A stretch of DNA of 64,000 nucleotides, taken from assembly GCF_006539505.1 (NCBI RefSeq), contig NZ_BJND01000008.1, positions 186,001-250,000 of the forward strand, in the 5' to 3' direction. Below, piece by piece: positions 9,145 to 17,030 of the stretch. Source of the stretch: Streptomyces spinoverrucosus (GTDB lineage Bacteria; Actinomycetota; Actinomycetes; Streptomycetales; Streptomycetaceae). Under the pieces are notes generated by a model. It ran no database searches. It worked only from the letters and a program-made list of their open reading frames with translations, and was not told the origin of the DNA. Position 1 is the first letter of the stretch, and each line of letters begins with the position of its first letter. Position numbers and translations under genes: made by a program.

Positions 9145-9190
9145 CGGTTCGGCGCACCTCTAGTCCGTACCAACGGTTGGTCAACGGCTG
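9145..9190 (-). promoter_or_regulatory. Promoter with 13-bp palindromic operator before the small secreted protein
   Basis: On the minus strand TTGACC, a 16-bp spacer and TAGAGG form a plausible housekeeping promoter about 10-45 bp before the start codon region. The spacer contains ACCAAC-G-GTTGGT (9169-9181), a perfect palindrome whose position between the -35 and -10 boxes fits a repressor operator. A second TTGACC lies about 11 bp further upstream. The regulator is unknown. Confidence 0.5.
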
Positions 9191-9203
9191 GTCAAGAAAG
9201 ACA

Positions 9204-9233
9204 TTAACCCTGCAAAGTTGTTTGCAGGGTTAA
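9204..9233. promoter_or_regulatory. Perfect 13-bp inverted repeat (operator or terminator stem)
   Basis: TTAACCCTGCAAA, a 4-nt centre (GTTG) and the exact reverse complement TTTGCAGGGTTAA. It lies 83 bp beyond the zapE stop and 70 bp before the secreted-protein start. On the minus strand it is followed by TGTCTTTCTT, so it could terminate zapE; the AT-rich palindrome in a GC-rich genome could equally be a regulator site. Confidence 0.65.
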
Positions 9234-9316
9234 CTTGGCGTTTCGAGCCGAAGAGAGCCTCAAAAGTGAGGTTGAGCTGGCGTGATCCGTACCGTGATCT
9301 TGGTTACGGCGTGGCG

Positions 9317-10417
9317 CTACTGAGGTTCCGTCAGACGCTGGGCGTCGCGGGCCAGCGCGGTCAGCCGGGAGATGGCCCGGAAGTACTTCTTGCGGTAGCC
9401 GCCCTTCAGCATCTCCTCGCTGAACAGCTGGTCGAAGGGCAAACCCGAGGCCAGGACGGGCACTTCACGGTCGTAGAGCCGGTCCGCGAGCACGACCAGG
9501 CGCAGCGCGGTGGACTGGTCCGGAATCGGCTGTACGTCGGTGAGACACACGGCTTTCAGGCCATCGGTCAACGCGCCGTAACGGCTGGGGTGGACGCGGG
9601 CGAGGTGCTCCAGCAGGTGCGGGAAGTCGTCGAGCGAGGCACCCTCGGTGGCGTGCGCCGTCCGTGTCACCTCTTCGTCGCTGTACGGCGCCGGGGCCTC
9701 GGGCAGGCCGCGGTGGCGGTAGTCCTCGCCGTCGATGCGCAGGGTGCGGAAGTGGGCCGACAGGCCCTGGATCTCGCGCAGGAAGTCGGCCGCCGCGAAC
9801 CGGCCCTCGCCGAGCTTGCCCGGCAGGGTGTTCGAGGTGGCGGCGAGTGCGACGCCCGCGTCGACCAGCTTGCCGAGCAGGGTGGAGACCAGGACGGTGT
9901 CGCCCGGGTCGTCCAGTTCGAACTCGTCGATGCACAGGAGGCGGTGGCCGGAGAGCGTCTGGACGGTCTGCTGGAAGCCGAGGGCGCCGACCAGGTTCGT
10001 GAGCTCCACGAACGTGCCGAACGCCTTGAGGGCGGGCTCGGCGGGGGTGGCGTGCCAGAGGGAGGCGAGCAGGTGGGTCTTGCCCACGCCGTAGCCGCCG
10101 TCGAGGTAGACACCGCGGGGTCCTGCCGGGGGCTTGGGCGACTTGGCCCTGCCGAACCCGAAGAATCCGCGCCTGCCCGCGCCGGGTATCGGGCCGAGGC
10201 CGGCCGCGAAGCCCTCCAGGACCCGTACCGCCTCGCTCTGGCTGGGCTGGTTCGGGTCCGGGATGTACGTGCTGAAGCGCACGGAGTCGAAGCGGGGCGG
10301 GGGCACCATCTCGGCCACCAGACGGTCCGCGGGGACGTGCGGCTGTCGCGCGCAGAGGGAGAGGGGGGTGGCTTCGGCGGCTATCGGGCTTCGGCCGGCG
10401 GCGGTGGAGGAGGACAC
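9317..10417 (-). CDS. zapE: ZapE/AFG1-type cell division ATPase
   Basis: A 366-residue AFG1/ZapE-family AAA-like ATPase. The family core starts at MVPPPRFDSVRFSTY; Walker A is GGYGVGKTHLL, Walker B is LLCIDEFELDD, and sensor motif TSNTLP and the C-terminal FSEEMLKGGYRKKYFRAISRL are all present. ZapE in proteobacteria binds the Z-ring; the actinobacterial role is untested. The GTG at 10417 (VSSSTAAGRSP) is the only start giving a family-like N-terminus. The same frame stays open for 490 more codons because the upstream repeat region has no stops, but that extension is not a gene. No strong Shine-Dalgarno precedes the GTG. Confidence 0.88.
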   Translation of the reverse strand: MSSSTAAGRSPIAAEATPLSLCARQPHVPADRLVAEMVPPPRFDSVRFSTYIPDPNQPSQSEAVRVLEGFAAGLGPIPGAGRRGFFGFGRAKSPKPPAGPRGVYLDGGYGVGKTHLLASLWHATPAEPALKAFGTFVELTNLVGALGFQQTVQTLSGHRLLCIDEFELDDPGDTVLVSTLLGKLVDAGVALAATSNTLPGKLGEGRFAAADFLREIQGLSAHFRTLRIDGEDYRHRGLPEAPAPYSDEEVTRTAHATEGASLDDFPHLLEHLARVHPSRYGALTDGLKAVCLTDVQPIPDQSTALRLVVLADRLYDREVPVLASGLPFDQLFSEEMLKGGYRKKYFRAISRLTALARDAQRLTEPQ

Positions 10418-10429
10418 GCTTACCCATGC

Positions 10430-11285
10430 TAAGGGGTGGGGTGGGGGTGGTTTGGGCCGCGGGGTGGTCGGGGGGATTGGGGGGTGCCTGGGTGGGTGTG
10501 CGGGGTGCTGATGCGCGGGTTCGTGGGGTGGGTTGTGGGGTCCGCTGTGCGGCGGGGGCGGGGGTGCGGCTTGGTGGCGGTTCGGCGGGGTTGGCGGCGC
10601 GGCTTGGTTGTGTTTTGCGTGGCCAGCGGTGCCATTGGGTCGGAGGTGCGAGGCGGTGCCGCTGGGTCGGAGGTGCGGTGCGGTTTGGTGTCGTGTGATC
10701 TGCGGCCTTGCGGCCTGCGGCTCTGCGCCTTCTGGCCTGGCGGCCCGGGGTCGCGGGGGCCCGGGGACCCGGTGGTCCGGCGGTTCGGCGGTGCTGCGGT
10801 CTGCGGCCTGCGGTCTGTGGCCTCGGCCCGGTGGCCTGGTGGTGCTGCGGTCTGCGGCCTCGGCCCGGTGGCCTGGTGGTGCTGCGGTCTGCGGCCCGTG
10901 ATGCTGTGGTCCGGTAGTCCGGTAGTCCGGTAGTCCGGTAGTCCGGTGGCCCGTGGCCCGTGGCCCGTGGTCCGGTGGTCCGGTGGTCCGGTGGTCCGGT
11001 GGTCTGCGGCCTCGGCCCGGTGGCCTGGTGGTGCTGCCTGTGGCCCCGTGATGCTGTGGTCCGGTGGCGCTGTGGTCCGGTGGCGCTGTGGCCCGTGGCC
11101 CGTGGTCCAGTGGTGCTGTGGCCGGTGGCCGGTGGCCCGTGGTGCTGTGGCCGCTCGGTGGCTCTGTGCCCGGTGGCTCGGTGGTCCGGTGGTGCTGCGG
11201 CCTCTGGCCGGGGCCCTGTGGCCCCGGGCGCCGTGGCCCTGTGGCGCTGTGGCCCTCTGAGCCCAGGGCCCCGTGCCCGGTGGAC
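10430..11285. repeat. G/T-rich degenerate tandem-repeat tract, no gene
   Basis: About 850 bp between the divergent zapE and reductase genes made of diverged 7-9 bp units such as GTCCGGTG, GTCCGGTA and GTGGCCC, all in the same orientation. Clean runs occur at 10910-11000 (five GTCCGGTA units, three GTGGCCC, four or five GTGGTCCG). A 37-bp unit (GGCCTCGGCCCGGTGGCCTG...) is present at 10819 and 10856 and again in part at 11008. Strong G-over-C skew on the plus strand keeps several frames open on both strands, but they give only Thr/Gly/Pro or Arg/Pro low-complexity translations. I see no real gene here. Confidence 0.85.
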
Positions 11286-11329
11286 CCTGATGCGGCTGGG
11301 GGTCCTTTCCGCGTGGAACACTGCACGGC

Positions 11330-12106
11330 ATGCGACGCCTGTTTCCCGTGACCGATACGACAGTGGACCTGGCCGACCGTGAGTGGGGGCTCGCGGAGCT
11401 GGCCGATGTCTATGCCTATCCCGAGCCGGAGCCGGGGGAGCCGGTCGCGTGGTTGCGGGCCAACATGGTCTCCACGCTCGACGGAGCCGCTCAGCACGAC
11501 GGGAAGTCGCAGTCCATCTCCAACGCCACCGACATGCGGATCTTCGGCACGCTGCGCGCGCTCGCGGACGTGGTGCTGGTCGGCGCGGAAACGGTCCGCC
11601 GGGAGGTCTACCGCCCCGCACGCGTGCGTGCGGAGTTCGCGGCGCGGCGGAAGGCCGCCGGGCAGGACCCCGTGCCCGCGATCGCCGTGGTCAGCGCAGG
11701 CCTGGACCTGGACTTCTCGATGCCCCTGTTCACCTCGCCCGTGGTCCCCACGCTGATCCTCACCGGCGCGGCGGCGGCACCGGACCGGGTCGCCGCGGCC
11801 GAGAAGGCCGGTGCGCGGGTGGTGGTCGCCGGGGACGGTGTCGGCGTGGAGCCCGCACGGGCCGTACGGGCGCTCGCCGAACTCGGTCACACGCGGCTGC
11901 TCACCGAGGGCGGGCCGCGGCTGCTGGGCCAGCTGGTGGCGGCCGGGGTGCTCGACGAGCTGTGCCTGACCGTCTCCCCGATGCTCGCCGCGGGAGGCGC
12001 GCAGCGGATCGCCGGGGGACCGTCGGTGGCGGTTCCGCAGCGGTTCGAGCTGGTGTCCCTGCTCGAAGAGGCCGGGTTTCTGTTCTCCCGCTACCGTCGG
12101 TCCTGA
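11330..12106 (+). CDS. RibD C-terminal domain (pyrimidine reductase/DHFR-like) protein
   Basis: A 258-residue protein with the RibD_C dihydrofolate-reductase-like fold: WLRANMVSTLDGA near residue 42, the IFGTLRALADVVLVGAETVR segment at 72-92 and LLTEGGPRLLGQLVAAG near residue 190, which forms the NADPH site. It lacks the deaminase domain of bifunctional RibD, so it would reduce a pyrimidine-like or other substrate with NADPH. Such stand-alone reductases are common in Streptomyces, and a true role in riboflavin synthesis is not shown by context. The ATG at 11330 lies just past the repeat tract; the conserved N-terminal RRLFPV supports it. Confidence 0.85.
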   Translation: MRRLFPVTDTTVDLADREWGLAELADVYAYPEPEPGEPVAWLRANMVSTLDGAAQHDGKSQSISNATDMRIFGTLRALADVVLVGAETVRREVYRPARVRAEFAARRKAAGQDPVPAIAVVSAGLDLDFSMPLFTSPVVPTLILTGAAAAPDRVAAAEKAGARVVVAGDGVGVEPARAVRALAELGHTRLLTEGGPRLLGQLVAAGVLDELCLTVSPMLAAGGAQRIAGGPSVAVPQRFELVSLLEEAGFLFSRYRRS

Positions 12107-12144
12107 GATACCTGAGATAGGCGGAATCTGCTGTTTGGAGGACA

Positions 12145-12162
12145 GAGGGCCCGCGGGCCCTC
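12145..12162. promoter_or_regulatory. Perfect 18-bp palindrome overlapping the leader of the next gene
   Basis: GAGGGCCCG followed by its exact complement CGGGCCCTC, with no spacer. It ends directly before the AAGGAG ribosome-binding site of the gene starting at 12182, so it may be an operator or an RNA hairpin that masks translation start, or the terminator of the upstream reductase gene. Confidence 0.5.
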
Positions 12163-12181
12163 AAGGAGATAGGGGCGCCTG

Positions 12182-12655
12182 GTGTTCACAAGCGTTTTGA
12201 TGATCGAGAAGGCCCTGACGTCCGCCGACGTGGAGTTCGTCACCACCTTGCACGGGGACGAGCCGGTCACTTTCCACGTACTGCTCCAGCCGCGCGGCGA
12301 GCAGGCGGACCGGTTGCTGCGTGCCATCGACGACCTCGCGATGGGCGCGATCGACGAGGCGGCGCGGGAGGGGGAGACGCCGGAGGGCGAGGCGGCGAAG
12401 AGCGAGGGGCAACGGGCGCTGGACGTGTCCCTGCAGGCCCTGCGCGCCTCCGGCAGCACGGCGGAGGGGCGGCTGATCGAGGACCATCCGCTGGACGCGC
12501 TCAAGGGGGTGGTGGAGGAGGTCGGGGCCGATGAGGTGATCGTGCTGACGGATCCGCACTACGTGGAGGAGTTCTTCCACCGGGACTGGGCTTCTCGGGC
12601 TCGGCACAAGGTGGGGGTGCCGGTGCTGAAGCTCTTCTCGCACAGCAAGGTGTAG
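12182..12655 (+). CDS. Conserved small actinobacterial protein, unknown function
   Basis: A 157-residue acidic protein starting at a GTG after AAGGAGATAGGGGCGCCTG. It has a beta strand-helix start (FTSVLMIEKALTSADVEFVTTL), a charged middle and a Rossmann-like end (VGADEVIVLTDPHYVEEFFHRDW). The pattern suggests a compact alpha/beta fold like universal-stress or nucleotide-binding proteins. Homologues in Streptomyces are, as I recall, often labelled indole-3-glycerol phosphate synthase, but the protein is far too short for that TIM barrel and shows none of its catalytic Lys/Glu motifs, so I do not use that name. It lies between the reductase and murC. Confidence 0.7.
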   Translation: MFTSVLMIEKALTSADVEFVTTLHGDEPVTFHVLLQPRGEQADRLLRAIDDLAMGAIDEAAREGETPEGEAAKSEGQRALDVSLQALRASGSTAEGRLIEDHPLDALKGVVEEVGADEVIVLTDPHYVEEFFHRDWASRARHKVGVPVLKLFSHSKV

Positions 12656-12696
12656 GTGGTGGTTGCGGGTGTCGGCAAGCGCGGGTTGTGGGGGCC

Positions 12697-12720
12697 GGTC
12701 GCGCAGTTCCCCGCGCCCCT
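12697..12720 (+). repeat. Streptomyces dispersed intergenic repeat, copy 2
   Basis: CGGTCGCGCAGTTCCCCGCG then CCCCT, followed by CAGGGCG. Same core as the copies near 2902, 33083 and 38281. It lies in the gap before murC. Confidence 0.75.
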
Positions 12721-12837
12721 CAGGGCGTAGCTGCACCGCCCCTTACGAGGTACCCCACGCCGTACGGAATAGGCTGGGGCCGCGCTTCCCACCGGGGGGC
12801 GCGCTGATCGTCGTACCGGATCTTGGGGAGAACACGC

Positions 12838-14229
12838 ATGGCACCCGGCCTTCCTACCGCCATGGACCGACCGCACTTCATCGGCATCGGTGGGGCCGGG
12901 ATGTCCGGTATCGCGAAGATTCTGGCGCAGCGGGGGGCCAAGGTCGCCGGCAGTGACGCCAAGGAGTCGGCGACCGTCGAGGCGCTGCGGGCGCTGGGCG
13001 CCACCGTGCACATCGGGCATGCGGCGGAGCACCTCGCGGACGACGCCAGCTGTGTGGTCGTCTCGTCGGCGATCCGGGCCGACAACCCGGAGCTCGCCCG
13101 CGCGGCCGAGCTGGGCATCCCCGTGGTGCACCGGTCCGACGCGCTGGCCGCCCTGATGGACGGGCTGCGGCCGATCGCGGTCGCCGGTACGCACGGCAAG
13201 ACCACGACCACCTCGATGCTGGCCGTGTCGCTGTCCGAACTCGGGCTGCGGCCGTCGTACGCGATCGGCGGTGACCTCGACGCGCCCGGCTCCAACGCGC
13301 TGCACGGCGAGGGCGACATCTTCGTCGCCGAGGCGGATGAAAGCGACCGCAGCTTCCACAAGTACGCGCCCGAGGTCGCCATCGTCCTCAACGTGGAGCT
13401 CGACCACCACGCCAACTACGCCTCGATGGACGAGATCTACGAGTCCTTCGAGACCTTCGTCGGCCGGATCGTGCCCGGCGGCACGCTGGTGATCTCGGCG
13501 GACCACGAGGGCGCGCGGGAGCTGACGCGGCGGGTCGCCGCCTCGGGCGTCAAGGTCGTGACGTACGGCGCGGCGGACGACGCCGACGTGCGGGTGCTGG
13601 CGGTCGTGCCGCAGGGGCTGAAGAGCGAGGTCACCGTACTGATGGAGGGCCGGGAGCTCACCTTCGCGGTCTCCGTCCCCGGTCGGCACTACGCCCACAA
13701 CGCGGTCGCCGCCCTCGCCGCCGGCGTGGCCCTCGGCATCCCGGCCGCGGAGCTGGCACCGGCGCTGGCGGCGTACACCGGCGTGAAGCGGCGGCTGCAG
13801 CTGAAGGGTGAGGCGGCCGGGGTGCAGGTGATCGACTCCTACGCCCACCACCCGACCGAGATGACCGCGGACCTGGAGGCGATGCGGGCGGCGGCCGGCG
13901 ACGCGCGGATCCTGGTGGTCTTCCAGCCGCATCTGTTCTCGCGGACGCAAGAGCTGGGCAAGGAGATGGGCCAGTCCCTCGCCCTCGCGGACGCCTCCGT
14001 GGTGCTGGACATCTACCCGGCCCGTGAGGACCCGATCCCGGGGGTGACCAGCGAGCTGATCATCGAGGCGGCCTGGGCGGCGGGCGCGGACGTGACGGCG
14101 GTGCACGACAAGGGCGAGGTGCCCGAGGTGGTGGCGGGAATGGCCGGGGCCGGTGATCTCGTTCTCACGATGGGCGCGGGCGATGTCACCGACCTCGGAC
14201 CGCGCATTCTGGACCGCCTGTCGAAGTGA
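12838..14229 (+). CDS. murC: UDP-N-acetylmuramate-L-alanine ligase
   Basis: A 463-residue cytosolic enzyme that adds L-Ala to UDP-MurNAc with ATP, the first step of peptidoglycan stem-peptide synthesis. The N-terminal Rossmann motif is HFIGIGGAGMSGIAKIL, the ATP loop is AGTHGKTTTTS near residues 120-130, EADESD and NVELDHHANY form the Mur ligase centre, and DSYAHHPTE with FQPHLFSRT are typical MurC C-terminal motifs. The ATG at 12838 follows TTGGGGAGAACACGC; an in-frame ATG at 12823 has no such site. It sits outside a dcw cluster, next to msrB, as I recall is normal in Streptomyces. Confidence 0.96.
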   Translation: MAPGLPTAMDRPHFIGIGGAGMSGIAKILAQRGAKVAGSDAKESATVEALRALGATVHIGHAAEHLADDASCVVVSSAIRADNPELARAAELGIPVVHRSDALAALMDGLRPIAVAGTHGKTTTTSMLAVSLSELGLRPSYAIGGDLDAPGSNALHGEGDIFVAEADESDRSFHKYAPEVAIVLNVELDHHANYASMDEIYESFETFVGRIVPGGTLVISADHEGARELTRRVAASGVKVVTYGAADDADVRVLAVVPQGLKSEVTVLMEGRELTFAVSVPGRHYAHNAVAALAAGVALGIPAAELAPALAAYTGVKRRLQLKGEAAGVQVIDSYAHHPTEMTADLEAMRAAAGDARILVVFQPHLFSRTQELGKEMGQSLALADASVVLDIYPAREDPIPGVTSELIIEAAWAAGADVTAVHDKGEVPEVVAGMAGAGDLVLTMGAGDVTDLGPRILDRLSK

Positions 14230-14242
14230 GGGGCTGACACCC

Positions 14243-14650
14243 ATGTCGTACGACGTCGAGAAGCCGGACGAGCAGTGGCGCGTGGAGCTGACGCCGGCCG
14301 AGTACGCCGTGCTGCGCCAGGCCGCGACGGAGCCCGCGTTCACCGGTGAGTACACCGACACCAAGACCAAGGGCGTGTACTCGTGCCGCGCCTGCGGTGC
14401 CGAGCTGTTCACCTCGAACACCAAGTTCGAGTCGCACTGCGGCTGGCCGTCCTTCTACGACCCCAAGGACAGCGACGCGGTGGAACTGATCGAGGACCGC
14501 TCGCACGGCATGGTGCGCACGGAGGTGCGCTGCGCGCGGTGCGGGTCGCACCTCGGGCACGTGTTCGAGGGCGAGGGGTATCCGACGCCTACGGATCAGC
14601 GGTACTGCATCAACTCGATCTCGTTGCGATTGATGCCGGACGAGGGCTGA
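14243..14650 (+). CDS. msrB: Peptide-methionine (R)-S-oxide reductase
   Basis: A 135-residue MsrB that reduces the R-epimer of methionine sulfoxide in proteins. Two zinc CxxC pairs are present (CRAC and CARC), along with HCGWPSFYDP, the GSHLGHVFEGEG motif and the catalytic Cys in RYCINSISL. The start at 14243 (MSYDVEKPDEQWR) follows GTGAGGGGCTGACACCC, and begins 13 bp after the murC stop, so co-transcription with murC is likely. No MsrA domain is fused. Confidence 0.95.
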   Translation: MSYDVEKPDEQWRVELTPAEYAVLRQAATEPAFTGEYTDTKTKGVYSCRACGAELFTSNTKFESHCGWPSFYDPKDSDAVELIEDRSHGMVRTEVRCARCGSHLGHVFEGEGYPTPTDQRYCINSISLRLMPDEG

Positions 14651-15123
14651 CCGGAGCGGTCACAGCAGCTGGCCCGAGGGGTGAAGCGGCAAGTGCGCGA
14701 GGCCCATCCCGGCGCCGCCCCGGGGGCTCGGGCAGGCAGTGGGCGCGGGTGGGAAGGCGGCGGTGAGGCGACGCGCCTGCAGGCGTCGTAGCCGGCGTCG
14801 GTGAGGCCGGATGGAGTCGGCTGTCGGCGAGCAGCCGTGGCGCGAAGCGGGAGGCAGCCGGCCAGGCTGCGGCGGAACGGATGGGCCGACTGGGCGTCGG
14901 CCAGGGCGGCGACGGCGACGGCGGTGGACAGCGTCTAGCCCTCCACCTCTCCGGCGGTCGGAGCGACCGGTCGTGCGGCAGCACCAATTCCACCGACTTG
15001 GTTCGACGCCCGCGGGCTCGGCGAGCGCAGCCTCGGTGTCACTCGCAGTGGGCACTCTGCACTCGCGTGCGGACGTGTGCCGAGCGAGACGACCATGGGC
15101 GCATATCGCAGTATGCTCGGGTC
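14651..15123. other. 473-bp gap, possible decayed coding remnant
   Basis: No intact gene was recognised. The minus strand is open in two frames (around 14610-14993 and 14660-15055) but with Arg/Pro-rich translations typical of antisense frames. The stretch from 14770 to 14935 has codon-like periodicity on the minus strand, suggesting an old remnant. The CGCCTGCAGGCG palindrome near 14775 is short. The promoter of the toxin-antitoxin pair probably lies at the right end. Confidence 0.5.
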
Positions 15124-15372
15124 ATGGCGGATACGACACGTATCACAGTGACGCTGCCGACCGAGCAGGTCGCGGAACTCAGGAAGCTCACCGACAACGT
15201 CTCCGGCTATGTGGCCGAGGCGGTGGCGCGTCAGTTGCGGCACCAACTGCTCGGTGCCGATCTTCAGCGCCACCAGGAGGAACACGGGGCATTCACCGAG
15301 GAGGAGCTGGCGGAGGCGCGCTCCAGGATCTTCGGGACGACGGATACGGGCGGATCGGCGAGCGCGGCGTGA
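15124..15372 (+). CDS. Ribbon-helix-helix antitoxin of a type II toxin-antitoxin pair
   Basis: An 82-residue protein with an N-terminal ribbon-helix-helix pattern: RITVTLPTEQVAELRKL (beta strand, then helix) and VSGYVAEAVARQLRHQL (second helix). A charged C-terminus (EEHGAFTEEELAEARSRIF) would wrap the toxin. The partner toxin gene overlaps its stop by 4 bp (GTGA), the usual antitoxin-first order. It should bind the toxin and repress its own promoter. Confidence 0.8.
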   Translation: MADTTRITVTLPTEQVAELRKLTDNVSGYVAEAVARQLRHQLLGADLQRHQEEHGAFTEEELAEARSRIFGTTDTGGSASAA

Positions 15373-15770
15373 ACGAGCATGTCGAGACGGTCGTCCTGGA
15401 CTCCGAGGGGCTCTCCGCCTGGATTGCGCAAGACCGCAAGATCCTCGCGATGTTCCAGGTGCTGCATGCCATGGGTGCTGATTTCGTCATCGGAGCCAAC
15501 ACCATCGTGGAGGTCAGCCACGGGCGGGTGAACATGCCTCGTTTGCGGTGGGCGCTGTCACGCGTCAAGGTCGAGCCGGTAACCGAGGGCGCGGCGAAAG
15601 CATCCGCGGAACTACTCAAGGCCGCGGGTTTGCATGGCCACAAGTACGCGATTGATGCGACCGTGGCCGAGGTGGCACTGCGCCAGCCGGGCCCAGTGGC
15701 CATGCTGACCTCCGATGTCGATGACATGGCCCGGTTGTGCGGCGACCGCGTCCGGCTCATCGGCATCTGA
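15369..15770 (+). CDS. PIN-domain toxin (VapC-like ribonuclease)
   Basis: A 133-residue PIN domain. The acidic metal-binding residues are in place: Asp11 in VVLDSEGLS, Glu48 in TIVEVSHG, Asp96 in HKYAIDATVAEVAL and Asp116 in LTSDVDDMARL. PIN toxins cut RNA, often tRNA or rRNA, when released from the antitoxin. The GTG start overlaps the antitoxin stop as GTGA, so translation is coupled. Both genes look intact although the following kilobase is decayed, which fits selective maintenance of a toxin-antitoxin unit. Confidence 0.82.
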   Translation: MNEHVETVVLDSEGLSAWIAQDRKILAMFQVLHAMGADFVIGANTIVEVSHGRVNMPRLRWALSRVKVEPVTEGAAKASAELLKAAGLHGHKYAIDATVAEVALRQPGPVAMLTSDVDDMARLCGDRVRLIGI

Positions 15771-16072
15771 GCGGGCAACTGCGCCATCATGGGCGTGAGC
15801 CGTGTCGTCGCGGGTCGCATCAGCAGGGCTTCGTCGATGCTGCTGTGCGCAAGCTCAGCAATCCGGGTCAACTGATCGCGACCGACCGGGATTTCGGTAT
15901 CACCTGTGGCGATCACGGCATCCCTGGGTCGGTCGGTTCCTGGCTTCCCAGTAGGTAGTGGCCCTGGCGGCCATCGGTGTCATTCTCGGCTACGGGGGTG
16001 TCACGGACACCGTGCTCATCGAGGGCGGGCGCCTGCGTCAGGTGTTCGGCTTCTTCGCCTGGTCCTCGTCGA
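15771..16072. other. 302-bp stretch without an intact gene
   Basis: No complete gene. On the plus strand 15958-16075 encodes a hydrophobic fragment (VALAAIGVILGYGGVTDTV ... RQVFGFFAW) without a start, which could be a relic of a membrane protein. The remainder shows no motif. Confidence 0.45.
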
Positions 16073-16297
16073 TCACCGATCGGTCACCTGGTGGCGCAGG
16101 TGGCCGTAGATCTCCAGGATGAGCAGCCCGTGCATCCGGCTCCACAACCGCAGGCAGAGCGCCACCGCGGCCGGCGGCAGTTCCGGGAAGGACTCGCGTG
16201 CCAGGGTCACGAGGCTGGGCTGGAAGTCGCTCCAGTCGTAGTCGCAGGCCTCCTGGGTGTGCGCGGCCCGGTCCCAGATGCCCGTGACGAGACCGAG
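16073..16297 (-). pseudogene. TetR-family regulator remnant (C-terminal domain only)
   Basis: The minus strand between an in-frame TAG near 16298 and a TGA at 16073-16075 encodes about 73 residues resembling the ligand-binding end of TetR regulators: GIWDRAAHTQEACDYDWSDF, then PPAAVALCLRLWSRMHGLLI and LEIYGHLRHQVTDR. The WSRMHGLxxLExxGHL pattern is typical of helices 8-9 of many actinobacterial TetR proteins. There is no helix-turn-helix domain upstream in any frame, so the gene has lost its DNA-binding half. No start codon is available. Confidence 0.7.
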
Positions 16298-16460
16298 CTA
16301 GGACCGCGCACAGCCGGTGGTTCCGCCTCCTGCGCGACGCCGCCCTCGGGGGCCTGATAGCCGGGCACCGGGTCGCCGTAGATGAGTCGTTCCCGGTGAG
16401 AATCCCCCGTCCACCGCCTGCTGAGCCACGGCTGCTGATTACCTTCCTCGACGGCCTTGA

Positions 16461-16708
16461 CTACTTCTTCTGTTCGGGCTTTCTCTCTGAAGTCTTCGTC
16501 ATCCAGGACTGACAGACCCATCGGGCAAGCCCGCCCACGGCGAGGGACACGAGGATGGCTCCCCAGTCGATGACGTGCGGAAGGCCGGGAAGAAGACGAA
16601 GAAGGCGAGCGTGGCGACGAAGCCGACGAGGAACGCGGCGATCCCGGCTCGGCGCCGCCGTGTTTCCGACGCTGGGCCCGAATTCTGCCCCTCTTGTTGC
16701 TCGATCAT
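16461..16708 (-). pseudogene. Small two-helix membrane protein with a frameshift
   Basis: From an ATG at 16708 (MIEQQEGQNSGPASE) the frame encodes a basic start and one membrane helix (GIAAFLVGFVATLAFFVFF). Near 16580 coding quality moves by one base into another frame, which continues with a second helix (DWGAILVSLAVGGLARWV) and a Lys-rich end (MTKTSERKPEQKK) to a TAG at 16461. Read through the shift, the product would be about 82 residues with an N-in, hairpin topology. In the unshifted frame it ends after 69 residues at 16499 with a Ser/Pro-rich tail. Either the gene is broken or there is a sequence error. Function is unknown. Confidence 0.55.
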
Positions 16709-16742
16709 GAAACGACTCACTTCGTGATGTGGTGGCACTAAC

Positions 16743-17030
16743 TCACACGCCGCACTCCGTTGATGTAGAGGTGGGCGCACGCCTTGCCATAACGAGGCAG
16801 CGTCTGGGGAGAGTTGCTTCGCATCGGGTCGATCTTCCGGCGTTCTGGTACGTGATCTTCTTGCCCTTGCCTCGGATGATCGGGGTGGTGAGGAGGAGGG
16901 CTCCCGCGACCAGGATGTAGGCCGATTCACCGCTATGAGCGGCTAGTCGTTCGGGCAGACATCGTGTGAGCCCCCTGGCGGAGCCGGGGGGTGGCCCGAG
17001 GTGGGCCCTCTCCGGGGTGTGCAGAAGGGC
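16743..17030. other. Gap with a possible small-membrane-protein relic
   Basis: On the minus strand about 16745-16940 reads GESAYILVAGALLLTTPIIR then GKGKKITYQN, a membrane helix plus basic tail, but no in-frame ATG, GTG or TTG lies close upstream. It may be a relic like its neighbours. Nothing else was recognised. Confidence 0.4.

Noticed and set aside
10429..11890. Very long open frames through the G/T-rich tract, including one fused in frame to zapE
   Set aside because: Translations are Thr/Gly/Pro/His or Arg repeats produced by the short DNA repeat; ZapE homology starts only at about 10417.
12182..12655. Indole-3-glycerol phosphate synthase label
   Set aside because: Only 157 residues and no TIM-barrel catalytic motifs; no trp genes nearby.
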